NCBI GenBank assembly: GCA_009889585.1
Contig: WUQV01000282.1
Coordinates: 1 to 10,744, forward strand
Reading direction: 5' to 3'
DNA from: Candidatus Bathyarchaeota archaeon
GTDB lineage: Archaea; Thermoproteota; Bathyarchaeia; Bathyarchaeales; WUQV01
Length of the DNA stretch: 10,744 nucleotides
Part shown: positions 1 through 5,250 of the stretch, one piece after another
How the letters are laid out: every line of letters starts with the position of its first letter
How positions within the stretch are numbered: position 1 is the stretch's first letter
Made by a program: the position numbers and the translations under genes
Notes under the pieces: model-generated
What the model saw: only the letters and a program-made list of their open reading frames with translations
Database searches by the model: none
Told to the model about the DNA's origin: nothing

Positions 1-46
1 CAAGCCTGTGGAGCTTGGTGCCCGGGTTCAAATCCCGGCCTCGGCC
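1..46 (+). tRNA. tRNA-His (anticodon GTG), 3' part only
   Basis: The window cuts the gene at the start of the anticodon stem. Bases 1-5 (CAAGC) pair with 13-17 (GCTTG) around a seven-base loop at 6-12 whose centre, 8-10, is GTG, the His anticodon. A short variable loop follows, then a T arm with stem CCGGG/CCCGG (22-26 and 34-38) around TTCAAAT. Bases 39-45 are the 3' acceptor strand. The discriminator at 46 is C, which is the known hallmark of tRNA-His (C73 pairs with the extra G-1). CCA is not encoded. The 5' half, including the acceptor strand, lies outside the window. Confidence 0.93.
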
Positions 47-167
47 CTTCGATTTCAGAACTTAACTGTTCGAAACCCCTTTCCTGCTACGATGACTTGA
101 ATTTGATTGGTTTAGATAGAAGTTCATGAGGAAAGGACTAGGGCCCTCAGGATGGATCTGCGAGCCT

Positions 168-453
168 CTACCTCTTAAAGGCTAGAAGGACACGAAATAA
201 AATTATCGCTAAAAGAAGTACGTCACCTCATGTAGATAACCAACCGCTATAGATGATGACCGAGACGAGTAAAGGATCAAAAATCGGCCGAAGCCTTGGA
301 GAATAACAGGAAACCGCCGACGAATGAAAGCAATAAGCCAGCTAAGCCCATTTCGAAGGTTAAAAATGTTGCAATTTCAATTCTCCCTTGATATAGGACA
401 ACAGCGCTGAAGCTAGGCTCCCTTGATAAATCAGGGGCCCTAGCGCTCTGATT
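168..453 (-). pseudogene. Decayed membrane-protein ORF of unknown family
   Basis: On the minus strand an open stretch runs from just after a stop at 454-456 and encodes about 58 residues. It includes the hydrophobic segment MGLAGLLLSFVGGFLLF, then hits a stop. Two further hydrophobic pieces follow in other frames (around DPLLVSVIIYSG and LLLAIILFRVLLAF), ending in a TAG at 168-170. No usable start codon precedes the homologous-looking part. The pattern of membrane segments interrupted by a stop and a frameshift suggests a broken two- or three-pass membrane gene. I do not recognise the family, and chance hydrophobicity cannot be ruled out. A perfect 9-bp inverted repeat (CTAGGGCCC at 138-146, GGGCCCTAG at 435-443) brackets it. 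Confidence 0.3.
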
Positions 454-475
454 TCAAGAGTTAAATTTTGCAGCC

Positions 476-590
476 TTTAATGAAGCTAAGCTGAAGGCCA
501 AGCCGACCGGCCTGCTACGTCAAACGCGCAAGAAAGGAGGAATTGAGAGATTCTTAACGGGCCTCAGCCCCTGCTGAAGGAGGAATGAAG
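476..590 (+). repeat. Repeat copy A, resembles a degenerate tnpB 3' tail / IS200-IS605 right end
   Basis: This stretch shares a clear, gapped similarity with 1184-1294. The best conserved blocks are CTGAAGG, CGACCG, CTG[CT]TACGTCA and CGC[AG]CAA. In the frame of codon 490-492 it reads AEGQADRPATSN and then a stop at 544-546, preceded by an ATGAAG codon pair, which recalls the Met-Asn/Lys-Pro-Glu-Ala tails of archaeal TnpB proteins. Downstream it carries GGGCCTCAGCCCCTGC then TGAAGGAGGAATGAAG, an imperfect fold like those at IS200/IS605 right ends. The repeat is directly visible; the link to tnpB is an inference from resemblance. Confidence 0.45.
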
Positions 591-623
591 TTTTTTGGGA
601 CGAGGGGAATGTTAGACTCTCCT

Positions 624-1010
624 CTAACCTGTGAAGACCTTTATGGCTATAGCTATAAGTAAGGGGATTAAAACCGCAAAGGCGCCTAAAAGCCAATTGA
701 ACTTAGACGAGAGGTTAGAAACCTTATCGGAGAGACCTGATACCTCATCAGAGAGGTCTGATACCCTATCGATAAGGGCTAACACAGCGAAGTAGGTTAA
801 AAGGGTAAAGAGCTCAGGGCTTTGTTCCTCCCCCTCTTTCCCTAACTCCTCTAAGACCTCTCTTTTCGCCTCTTCAAAGAGCTTCTTAAATTCTAAAGCC
901 CTTCTTATCTCCTTCTTAAGCCATTCCTTATCGAAAGCCCTTTCTACTGCCCTTAAGGTGGGTTTAGTCATGGCCAAGAGTTCCCACATTTGTGGCAGGT
1001 ATCCCTGCAT
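624..1010 (-). CDS. Coiled-coil protein with C-terminal membrane anchor, unknown function
   Basis: An intact 128-residue ORF whose family I do not recognise. Residues 20-60 form a highly charged helical region rich in Lys and Glu. Residues 67-80 are moderately hydrophobic. Residues 81-101 consist of three consecutive heptads of the pattern D-x-V-S-x-L-S, a short parallel coiled coil. Residues 106-125 form a strong transmembrane helix ending in a basic tail. This suggests a small membrane-anchored oligomer, with the coiled coil next to the membrane. The start is uncertain: ATG at 1010 is used here, but Met8 and Met14 are also possible and no clear ribosome-binding site decides. It stands alone between repeat copies A and B, facing the tRNA. 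It is one of few intact genes in a decayed stretch, so it may be recent cargo or under selection. Confidence 0.72.
   Translation of the reverse strand: MQGYLPQMWELLAMTKPTLRAVERAFDKEWLKKEIRRALEFKKLFEEAKREVLEELGKEGEEQSPELFTLLTYFAVLALIDRVSDLSDEVSGLSDKVSNLSSKFNWLLGAFAVLIPLLIAIAIKVFTG
709..771 (-). repeat. Three tandem 21-bp units encoding heptads
   Basis: Units at 709-729, 730-750 and 751-771 share the form GAGAG[AG][CT]CTGATACC..ATC, with the first unit most diverged. Each equals exactly seven codons, and together they encode the three heptads of the coiled coil in the 624-1010 gene (residues 81-101). This looks like in-frame duplication. Confidence 0.8.
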
Positions 1011-1183
1011 ATAAGTTTTCTTGGTAATTCCAGGCGCAAGATTCTACAGGACCCCTATTCGACTAGAAGGGAAGGGTTTGGGCATAAAGGGCGGGGATTT
1101 GAATGGGCTTTGTATCGTGGAAAGCGGAAAAACTAGGCGTTAACTAAACGCCAAACGAAAACTCCCAAACAACATGCTTCGCT

Positions 1184-1294
1184 TTATGGTTGAAATGAAC
1201 ATCTGAAGGTCGTATCGACCGATCTGTTACGTCAGATCGCACAAAATCAGGTTACTTAATCGGCTTCTGCTCGGCCAGCTTTGAAGGGATAGAG
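1184..1294 (+). repeat. Repeat copy B, degenerate tnpB-tail-like sequence
   Basis: This is the partner of the repeat at 476-590. Within 1204-1245 most differences from copy A are C-to-T or G-to-A changes. In the frame of codon 1205-1207 it reads EGRIDRSVTSDRTKSGY without the stop seen in copy A, and an ATGAAC pair lies just upstream. Downstream, CTTAATCGGCTTCTGC then AGCTTTGAAGGGAT aligns loosely with the fold after copy A. Likely a second, more mutated remnant of the same kind of insertion sequence. Confidence 0.42.
1208..1238 (+). other. Two adjacent perfect hairpins inside repeat B
   Basis: GGTCG-TAT-CGACC (1208-1220) is followed without a gap by GATCTG-TTACGT-CAGATC (1221-1238). The equivalent bases in copy A do not pair, so either copy B keeps an ancestral structure or the pairing arose by mutation. 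Confidence 0.6.
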
Positions 1295-1382
1295 CCCAAA
1301 TTTATAGCTAAGCATCTCGTTCCTTCACGTATTCCTTCAAAACGCCCATCGTCACCGATCAGTTAAACCATTACGATATTCC

Positions 1383-2047
1383 TCAAACCTTCACGTGTTT
1401 TACATACCTTAAATAGCTCCATCGCTTAGGCTTACTTCCTTGCATGAAGTCTGCAACTGACTCTGGCATATTTAACTTAGGCCCTATTGCATCGAATATG
1501 TTTCCTCAAGTACTTCCAATCTACGATATCCTTTGAGCGCTTGTGCAGATACGTCTTGATTGTGACATAGCAGTATTGCTTATAAGTTGCCTAGTAATTC
1601 CAATTGTATAACTTGTGATGAATGTATAATGAGCCATCTTAGTTCCCCTAAAGTACCCTAGCGGTATAATGCAAAAGTTATCATATTTCTCTATCACTAA
1701 TGAATTGCTTTGAACCTCATTATTGCATTTACGGTTTCTTGTCACCTCAAGCCACTATCCAATACGAAATTATAAATTGCCTAATAATGTGGCATTTTAC
1801 CGACCTTGCTTTGCAACTTCCTCAAGGAGGCTGATCTCTTCATCAACTGATACCCGAACATCATCACATACATCCTTAGGCCTTCGTCCTCCCTCAATGT
1901 CATAAGCTGAGAAACATCATACAAATTGGATACTTTGCAAACTTCAACAAGTTTTGCATAGCCCTTATGAGCTAATGTCTCTGGCCTAAGCTAAGCCTTT
2001 AAACATGGCCATCGCACCCAATGGCGACTTAATCTTAGTTCGTTCAT
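1383..2047 (-). pseudogene. Archaeal tyrosine recombinase (integrase), heavily decayed
   Basis: Pieces of an archaeal integrase follow each other in the right order on the minus strand, in shifting frames. From an ATG at 2047 comes an N-terminal helical part with an internal TAG, ending in a stop at 1781-1783. Next, in another frame, is FVLDSGLR, then a TGA, then QETVNAIMRF: this is the first catalytic box (Gly-Leu-Arg) of tyrosine recombinases. Then LVIEKYDNFCIIPLGYFRGTK matches the beta-hairpin region that carries the catalytic Lys. Then comes DIVDWKYLRKH with the K-x-x-R box, and after a one-base shift IFDAIGPKLNMPESVADFMQG, typical of archaeal integrase C-termini before the nucleophile Tyr. 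A Tyr candidate lies in WSYLRY. At least three frameshifts and two stops make it non-functional. It points toward the tRNA-His gene, the usual kind of target for such enzymes. Confidence 0.78.
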
Positions 2048-2119
2048 TAAGCGTAGGAGGATTTCAAAAAATTGGGATGCGTTATGAGGTTTAAGCTTGG
2101 TTCATGGCGGAGGTGGGAG

Positions 2120-2476
2120 CTACGCTGTAGGCGATCCAGCTGGTGGCAACTTAGTGGGCATCGTGAAGAAGGCTATGATCATCAAGATCAATGCGATAAA
2201 CATTATGATGCCGCCTATGAGGACTATGAGTAAGATGGCTCCTATGAGGTATACGAGGGCCGTAGTCTTAAATAAGCCAGCCTTAAGCTTATCAGCTATA
2301 GCGTTGAAGCTCCTCCTTAAGAATATCGCCGCGATTACCATCGTAATCCATGTGATGATGAAGTACGCCAAGACCTCCACGAGAGCGCCTAAGTCGACTA
2401 TTGCGACGCCGAATACTCCCGCGTAAATCGCCACGCCTCTCCACCTTCCTGAATTCATCACAAGCGGCATAACCAC
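2120..2476 (-). pseudogene. DUF996-type membrane protein, 5' part lost
   Basis: The 118-residue ORF has a C-terminal half typical of archaeal DUF996 proteins: a membrane helix near residues 34-52, the linker FLRRSFNAIADKL, then two closely packed helices (residues 72-104) ending in MIIAFFTMPTK. DUF996 proteins usually begin with two more membrane helices and a loop; these are absent. Residues 1-20 instead come from sequence that, in another frame, encodes a DUF2148 fragment. The gene therefore looks 5'-truncated and joined to foreign sequence. Whether the remaining frame is expressed is unknown. The function of DUF996 is not established. Confidence 0.6.
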
Positions 2477-2585
2477 ATGCGCCGCAGTTCAACCCAAACG
2501 CCCTCGTCCCCCTCACTCCGATAAGTACGACAGCGATGGAATCTCTAATGTTCTTCGCATCACGTTCAAAGCCCTTAAACCTCAC
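2414..2585 (-). pseudogene. DUF2148 ferredoxin-domain fragment
   Basis: This frame encodes FERDAKNIRDSIAVVLIGVRG then LNCGACGYAACDEF, the cysteine-rich centre of DUF2148 proteins, where the Cys-x-x-Cys-Gly-x-x-x-Cys cluster is thought to bind an iron-sulfur cluster. About 75 N-terminal residues and roughly half of the C-terminal part of a normal DUF2148 protein are missing. In frame upstream it is open only back to a TGA about 50 bases away. After the cysteine motif the sequence becomes Arg-rich and unlike the family, and the DUF996 frame takes over. This is a gene remnant fused, out of frame, to the DUF996 remnant. Confidence 0.65.
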
Positions 2586-2787
2586 ATCTTCGTAGGGAAA
2601 ACGCGTAAAGGCAAATCATGATCCTCTGGCAATCGTCGACAGCATACGATGAGGCTTATCCTTAAGTAGGATGGCCTTGCCGTCCGTCTGGCGAGGAGGC
2701 TCCACTGTCTGCTCGGTTGCCGATGTCGACGAGGCCATTGTGAAGGGCTTCTTAATCGACGCTCATCGTCATGCTTTCAATCCTGGT

Positions 2788-2799
2788 AAATCTTAAAAA
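2788..2799 (+). promoter_or_regulatory. TATA-like box for the 2827 gene
   Basis: AAATCTTAAAAA lies about 30 bases before the ATG at 2827. This is the archaeal TATA position for a transcript with a very short leader. GAGGG at 2817-2821 could serve as a weak ribosome-binding site. Confidence 0.4.
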
Positions 2800-2826
2800 C
2801 TTCCCAGGTATAGATAGAGGGTACGT

Positions 2827-3066
2827 ATGAGGCTAGAAAAAGACTTGCGTAGTATAATGATGAGCCTTGCTAAGGCTATCGCAGAGGCTAGGGAGAGGAA
2901 GGCCTTGGATGATAGGGCGTTAAGGGATTTAGTCGTCGCTCATTCGCTAGTTGATAGGGCTTTGATCTCCTTGGTTGCAAGAGGCTTATTAGATCCGAAG
3001 GAGGTGGAGGAGGCGATTAACGAGCTCGCAGATTTCATTAAAGGTGAAGCAGGAAAACGGACTTAA
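2827..3066 (+). CDS. Small helical protein, unknown function
   Basis: An intact 79-residue ORF that I do not recognise. It is soluble, without signal peptide or membrane segment, and by sequence all helical: a basic N-terminal helix (residues 2-25, alternating Arg, Glu, Ala), a central helix with the hydrophobic face VVAHSLVDRALISLV (36-50), and a C-terminal acidic helix (57-72) with Lys/Arg at the very end. The shape resembles small helical adaptor or DNA-binding proteins, but no motif supports a function. The ATG at 2827 is the only reasonable start, and it has a TATA-like box at the right distance. It lies 29 bases upstream of the broken ABC ATPase gene on the same strand. That gene has its own TATA-like box overlapping this gene's stop codon. 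Confidence 0.68.
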   Translation: MRLEKDLRSIMMSLAKAIAEARERKALDDRALRDLVVAHSLVDRALISLVARGLLDPKEVEEAINELADFIKGEAGKRT

Positions 3067-3070
3067 ATAC
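3061..3070 (+). promoter_or_regulatory. TATA-like box for the broken ABC ATPase gene
   Basis: ACTTAAATAC sits about 30 bases before the ATG at 3096. This supports 3096 as the ancestral start of the ATPase gene, rather than the internal TTG at 3123. Confidence 0.35.
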
Positions 3071-3095
3071 GCTTAATCCCATCTGATGATGGCTT

Positions 3096-3533
3096 ATGTA
3101 AGTAGCGGTAAGGATAACGAACTTGACGAAGAGGTTCGGCATGATAGAAGCCCTTAGGGGGATATCCTTCGAGGCTTACGAAGGTGAGATATTCGGCCTC
3201 ATAGGCCCGAACGGAGCTGGGAAGACGACGACTTTCAGGATCTTGGCGACGTTGATACTTCCAACGTCTGGAAGCGCTTACGTTTACGACTTCGACGTCG
3301 TGAAGGAGGCGGAGAAGGTTAGAAAGGTCATAAGCTACCTTCCAGAGGAGGTTGGAGCGTATAGGAACCTAACTGGAAGGGAATACCTAAATTACATATC
3401 GAGGGTTTACTTCAAGGGGAGGGAGGCGGAAGATACTTTCGACATAGGCCTTAAGATCTCTGGGCTTAATGATGAGGATTTAAATAGGCTGATGAAGACT
3501 TACTCTAGGGGCATGAAGCGTTGCCCTCTCTAA
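3096..3533 (+). pseudogene. ABC transporter ATPase, truncated, with early stop
   Basis: The reading frame encodes the first half of a DrrA/NodI/CcmA-like ABC ATPase of the ABC-2 export type. Walker A is GPNGAGKTT, about 28 residues after the TTG at 3123. The conserved ISYLPEEVGAYRNLTGREYL follows, and the signature YSRGMKR. Right after the signature, where LLLARAL and then Walker B should come, the sequence reads CPL and stops. No frame downstream continues the family, so the Walker B, D-loop and H-loop half is deleted. At the 5' end, the ATG at 3096-3098 is directly followed by a TAA and then by an open frame reading VAVRITNLTKRFG, which is the natural ATPase N-terminus. So the gene has both a nonsense change at codon 2 and a 3' deletion. 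No partner permease follows. Confidence 0.82.
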
Positions 3534-3573
3534 GGTTTATATCGATGAGTTAAGCGAGGTTCGTGGAGATCCC

Positions 3574-3657
3574 ATGTATCGCCCTAGGAGGTTAAGGTTT
3601 GGAAGGCTTAAGATACTAGGGAAGGATCGGGCGATTGGTGAGGGAAGAGCCTCGTGA
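3574..3657 (+). CDS. Possible 27-residue basic peptide
   Basis: An ATG at 3574 opens a short, very basic ORF (MYRPRRLRFGRLKILG then KDRAIGEGRAS). Its TGA overlaps the GTG start of the next gene. A TATA-like GGTTTATATCG lies at 3534-3544, about 26 bases before a position close to this ATG. That spacing and the GTGA overlap are the only support. It may simply be leader sequence of the protease-like gene. Confidence 0.22.
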   Translation: MYRPRRLRFGRLKILGKDRAIGEGRAS

Positions 3658-4035
3658 CGTTGAGGGTAAAGCTAAGAATTAAGGCTGGAGGACGTGAGGT
3701 CTTAACGTCAGCTCTTATTAACACGGGATACGAGGCCGACGTGCCTTCGATACTCTTACCGAAGAAGCTCGCTGAGGCGTTGGGCTTTTACCCTCCGGCT
3801 ACGGCCGATGTCGTTACGGCTCTCACCGTCGGCGGCGAGGCGTTTTTACTCAGGTCGTCGGAGCCCGTTGAGGTATCTGTGGTGACGGTTGACAAGGCAG
3901 GGGCGGCGTGATGGCGGAGGCATAGTATCAGGCATCGAAACGGAGGTGTTGGTGAGCGATTACTTAACGGGTGAGTTCGTAATCCAAATACTAGACGTTA
4001 GAAGGGGCATGTGGAGGTTTGAGATGACGGGCTGA
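3654..4035 (+). pseudogene. Retropepsin-like (clan AA) aspartic-protease-fold protein, frameshifted
   Basis: From the GTG at 3654 the frame encodes VKLRIKAGGREVLTSALINT, then GYEADVPSILLPKKLAEALGF: the archaeal clan AA pattern in which a short beta strand and the active-site loop precede a helix ending in ALGF. The loop reads Asn-Thr-Gly (residues 23-25), where active retropepsins have Asp-Thr/Ser-Gly. I recall archaeal relatives that also carry Asn here, so this may be a family trait rather than a defect. The frame stops at 3911. Another frame then continues with GIETEVLVSDYLTGEF and QILDVRRGMWRF and stops at 4035, which is the C-terminal half of the same family. A single frameshift near 3890-3912 therefore splits the gene. 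Its natural role is unknown to me. Confidence 0.6.
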
Positions 4036-4078
4036 TGTAGTGAGATATAGCGAAGAGCTTCAGGAATCGCTTTAACGC

Positions 4079-4435
4079 CTACCGTACGAGCTCCTCCAAC
4101 TTTTCGCTAAACCGTTTAACGGCATCCGCATTCCTTCTCACGACGCCCATCGGCATCCAAGCCTCGTAGAAGTTCTGATGAAGGGCGTTAGCTATCGAGA
4201 ACTGCCTGACGATGTCTGGATCGTCTAATTCGTCGGCTAGCTCGTCGACGAACTCCCATAAATCCCTATGGCTTTTCAGCTTCACGCCTCGCTTAGCGGC
4301 GACGGCCTTCACGATCTCAGCAGCCGCGCCCCAAAGCTTCTCCGAAGCTTGAACGGGGTCTCCCTTAGCTAAGAACTCCTCGGCCTCGTTAAGGTACTTG
4401 CGATTAAGGTTGAGGTAATGCTCGGCCGTAACCAT
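4079..4435 (-). CDS. PaREP1-family protein (HEPN-like helical fold)
   Basis: An intact 118-residue protein that fits the PaREP1 family, a set of small helical proteins present in many copies in Thermoproteota and thought to be related to HEPN domains. Residues 5-24 form the first helix, and 27-50 contain QASEKLWGAAAEIVKAVAAK, the family's best conserved region. SHRDLWEFVDELA (55-67) follows, then ANALHQNFYEAWM (82-94), and a closing helix (100-118). There is no signal peptide or membrane segment. The ATG at 4435 is preceded by GAGGG. The gene is divergent from a broken HEPN-MNT pair, with 89 bases between starts and a 17-bp palindrome in the gap. Shared regulation is therefore possible. The function of PaREP1 proteins is not established; a role in toxin-antitoxin or defence systems is a guess from HEPN kinship. 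Confidence 0.82.
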   Translation of the reverse strand: MVTAEHYLNLNRKYLNEAEEFLAKGDPVQASEKLWGAAAEIVKAVAAKRGVKLKSHRDLWEFVDELADELDDPDIVRQFSIANALHQNFYEAWMPMGVVRRNADAVKRFSEKLEELVR

Positions 4436-4462
4436 AGCCCTCAGGCGTTAAGGGGTTTGGCT

Positions 4463-4479
4463 ACTTAATTAAATTAAGT
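4463..4479. promoter_or_regulatory. 17-bp palindrome between divergent PaREP1 and HEPN genes
   Basis: ACTTAATT-A-AATTAAGT is a perfect palindrome with one central base. It lies 28 bases from the PaREP1 start and 46 bases from the HEPN start, and is AT-rich enough to act as a TATA element on either strand. It could be an operator for both, the usual way toxin-antitoxin genes are autoregulated, or simply two overlapping TATA boxes. Confidence 0.5.
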
Positions 4480-4524
4480 TTTTACGTGCTTCTATGATGA
4501 ACTAATGTAGCAGGCTGGGCTATA

Positions 4525-4835
4525 ATGAGCGAGGACGTTAGGAGGGAGGCGCTAAATTGGTACGAAGGGGCATTTGTGGACTTAGAGGAAGCGAAGGATG
4601 CCTTACCTAGAGGAAGGCCTGATTGGGCTTTGTTTGCAGCACATCAAGCAGTTTGAGAAGGCTTTGAAAGCGGCTACATGACCTTAAGGCGTGAGAGGCC
4701 TCCGAGAACTCACGACTTAGTAGAGCTCATTAGAGGCCTTGGCTTGAGATATCTAAATCTCTCGCCAAACGCTTGGTGGAGGCCTCTAAAAGGGTAGTCG
4801 AAGAGGTCGGAGTGCTTGCGGGCCTTAGAAGATAA
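4525..4835 (+). pseudogene. HEPN-domain protein, frameshifted (toxin-like partner of the MNT gene)
   Basis: From the ATG at 4525 come NWYEGAFVDLEEAKDAL and DWALFAAHQAV, the start of a HEPN domain. A TGA then interrupts. An extra T after GTT shifts the frame, in which EKALKAA is read; a missing base restores the first frame at MTLRRERPPRTHDLVELIRG, and a further shift leads to LVEASKRVVEEVGVLAGLRR and TAA at 4835. The joined product would be a normal-size HEPN protein of about 100 residues. HEPN proteins with this motif order pair with minimal nucleotidyltransferases; many are RNases with an R-x4-6-H motif, which RPPRTH here resembles. The MNT remnant follows directly on the same strand. Three separate single-base changes make it inactive as read, unless they are assembly errors. 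Confidence 0.75.
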
Positions 4836-4852
4836 GCGTATACCTTCATTTT

Positions 4853-5132
4853 TTGGTCGAGTCCTTGAGGAAGATAGATCCTGATGCCGACGTATACCTA
4901 TGCGAAGTTATGCTAGAGGCGATGGTTAAAGGATAGCGACGTGAACTTGATAATCATATCGAAGGTGTTCGATGGTATGGACATAGGCGCTAGGTTCTCC
5001 TTCGTAAAGAAGCTCATGGGTTATGGGCTTTCAATCGATGTGTTAGCATATACGCCTGATGAGTTTGAAAGGATTAAGCGTAAGAGCGTCATCTTAAATG
5101 ATATGCTTAGTTACGCCGTGAAGATCTCATAG
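4853..5132 (+). pseudogene. MNT-type nucleotidyltransferase, frameshifted (antitoxin-like)
   Basis: Three frames together give one MNT protein. The first reads VESLRKIDPDADVYL; a second reads RSYARGD, the remains of the nucleotidyltransferase motif Gly-Ser-x-Ala-Arg-Gly-Asp; the third reads WLKDSDVNLIIISKVFDGMD, then the long C-terminal part with IDVLAYTPDEFERIKRK, stopping at 5132. In active MNT enzymes the motifs are GS and D-x-D. Here Gly is Arg and the second Asp is Asn, so the metal-binding site would be impaired even if the frameshifts were repaired. MNT partners of HEPN proteins are known to block them, in some cases by AMP transfer. A start is unclear; TTG at 4853 is one candidate. 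Substitutions in key residues argue for true decay. Confidence 0.75.
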
Positions 5133-5204
5133 GTCAAAGCTCAAAAGGCCTTTTTAGCTGCAGCCATGTAAGTTAGGCCATTTACTTGATTCGACAAAGT
5201 TGTA

Positions 5205-5223
5205 GAAAGCTTCAAAAGCTTTC
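5205..5223. promoter_or_regulatory. Inverted repeat upstream of the ABC operon
   Basis: GAAAGCTT-CAA-AAGCTTTC is a perfect 8+3+8 inverted repeat ending 27 bases before the TTG start of the ATPase gene. Its place in the promoter region suggests an operator for a dimeric regulator. It is not followed by a T run, so a terminator for the MNT remnant is less likely. Confidence 0.5.
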
Positions 5224-5250
5224 ATCACGCATTATAGTGAGCTGAGACGT

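Larger units (their letters stand above)
1011..1383. other. Gene-free stretch holding repeat B and hairpins
   Basis: No convincing gene is visible. It contains a perfect 6+5+6 hairpin (GGCGTT/AACGCC, 1136-1152), repeat copy B, and two adjacent hairpins at 1208-1238. A ten-base match in inverted orientation to the tRNA T arm (1094-1103) is at chance level. Confidence 0.6.

Noticed and set aside
1094..1103. GGGATTTGAA, an inverted ten-base match to the tRNA-His T arm, considered as an att site
   Set aside because: A ten-base match is expected by chance in a window of this size on two strands, the flanks do not extend the match, and the orientation is inverted.
1723..1905. Plus-strand 60-residue ORF
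   Set aside because: It is antisense to the integrase remnant, which explains the open frame, and has no protein-like features.
2097..2426. Plus-strand 109-residue ORF rich in Met, Ile and Ala
   Set aside because: It is the antisense shadow of the DUF996 membrane segments.
2671..2796. Plus-strand 41-residue ORF beginning MALPSVWRGG
   Set aside because: It looks slightly coding-like (DVDEAIVKGFLIDAH), but has no promoter, neighbour or family support, and its end overlaps the TATA-like box of the 2827 gene.
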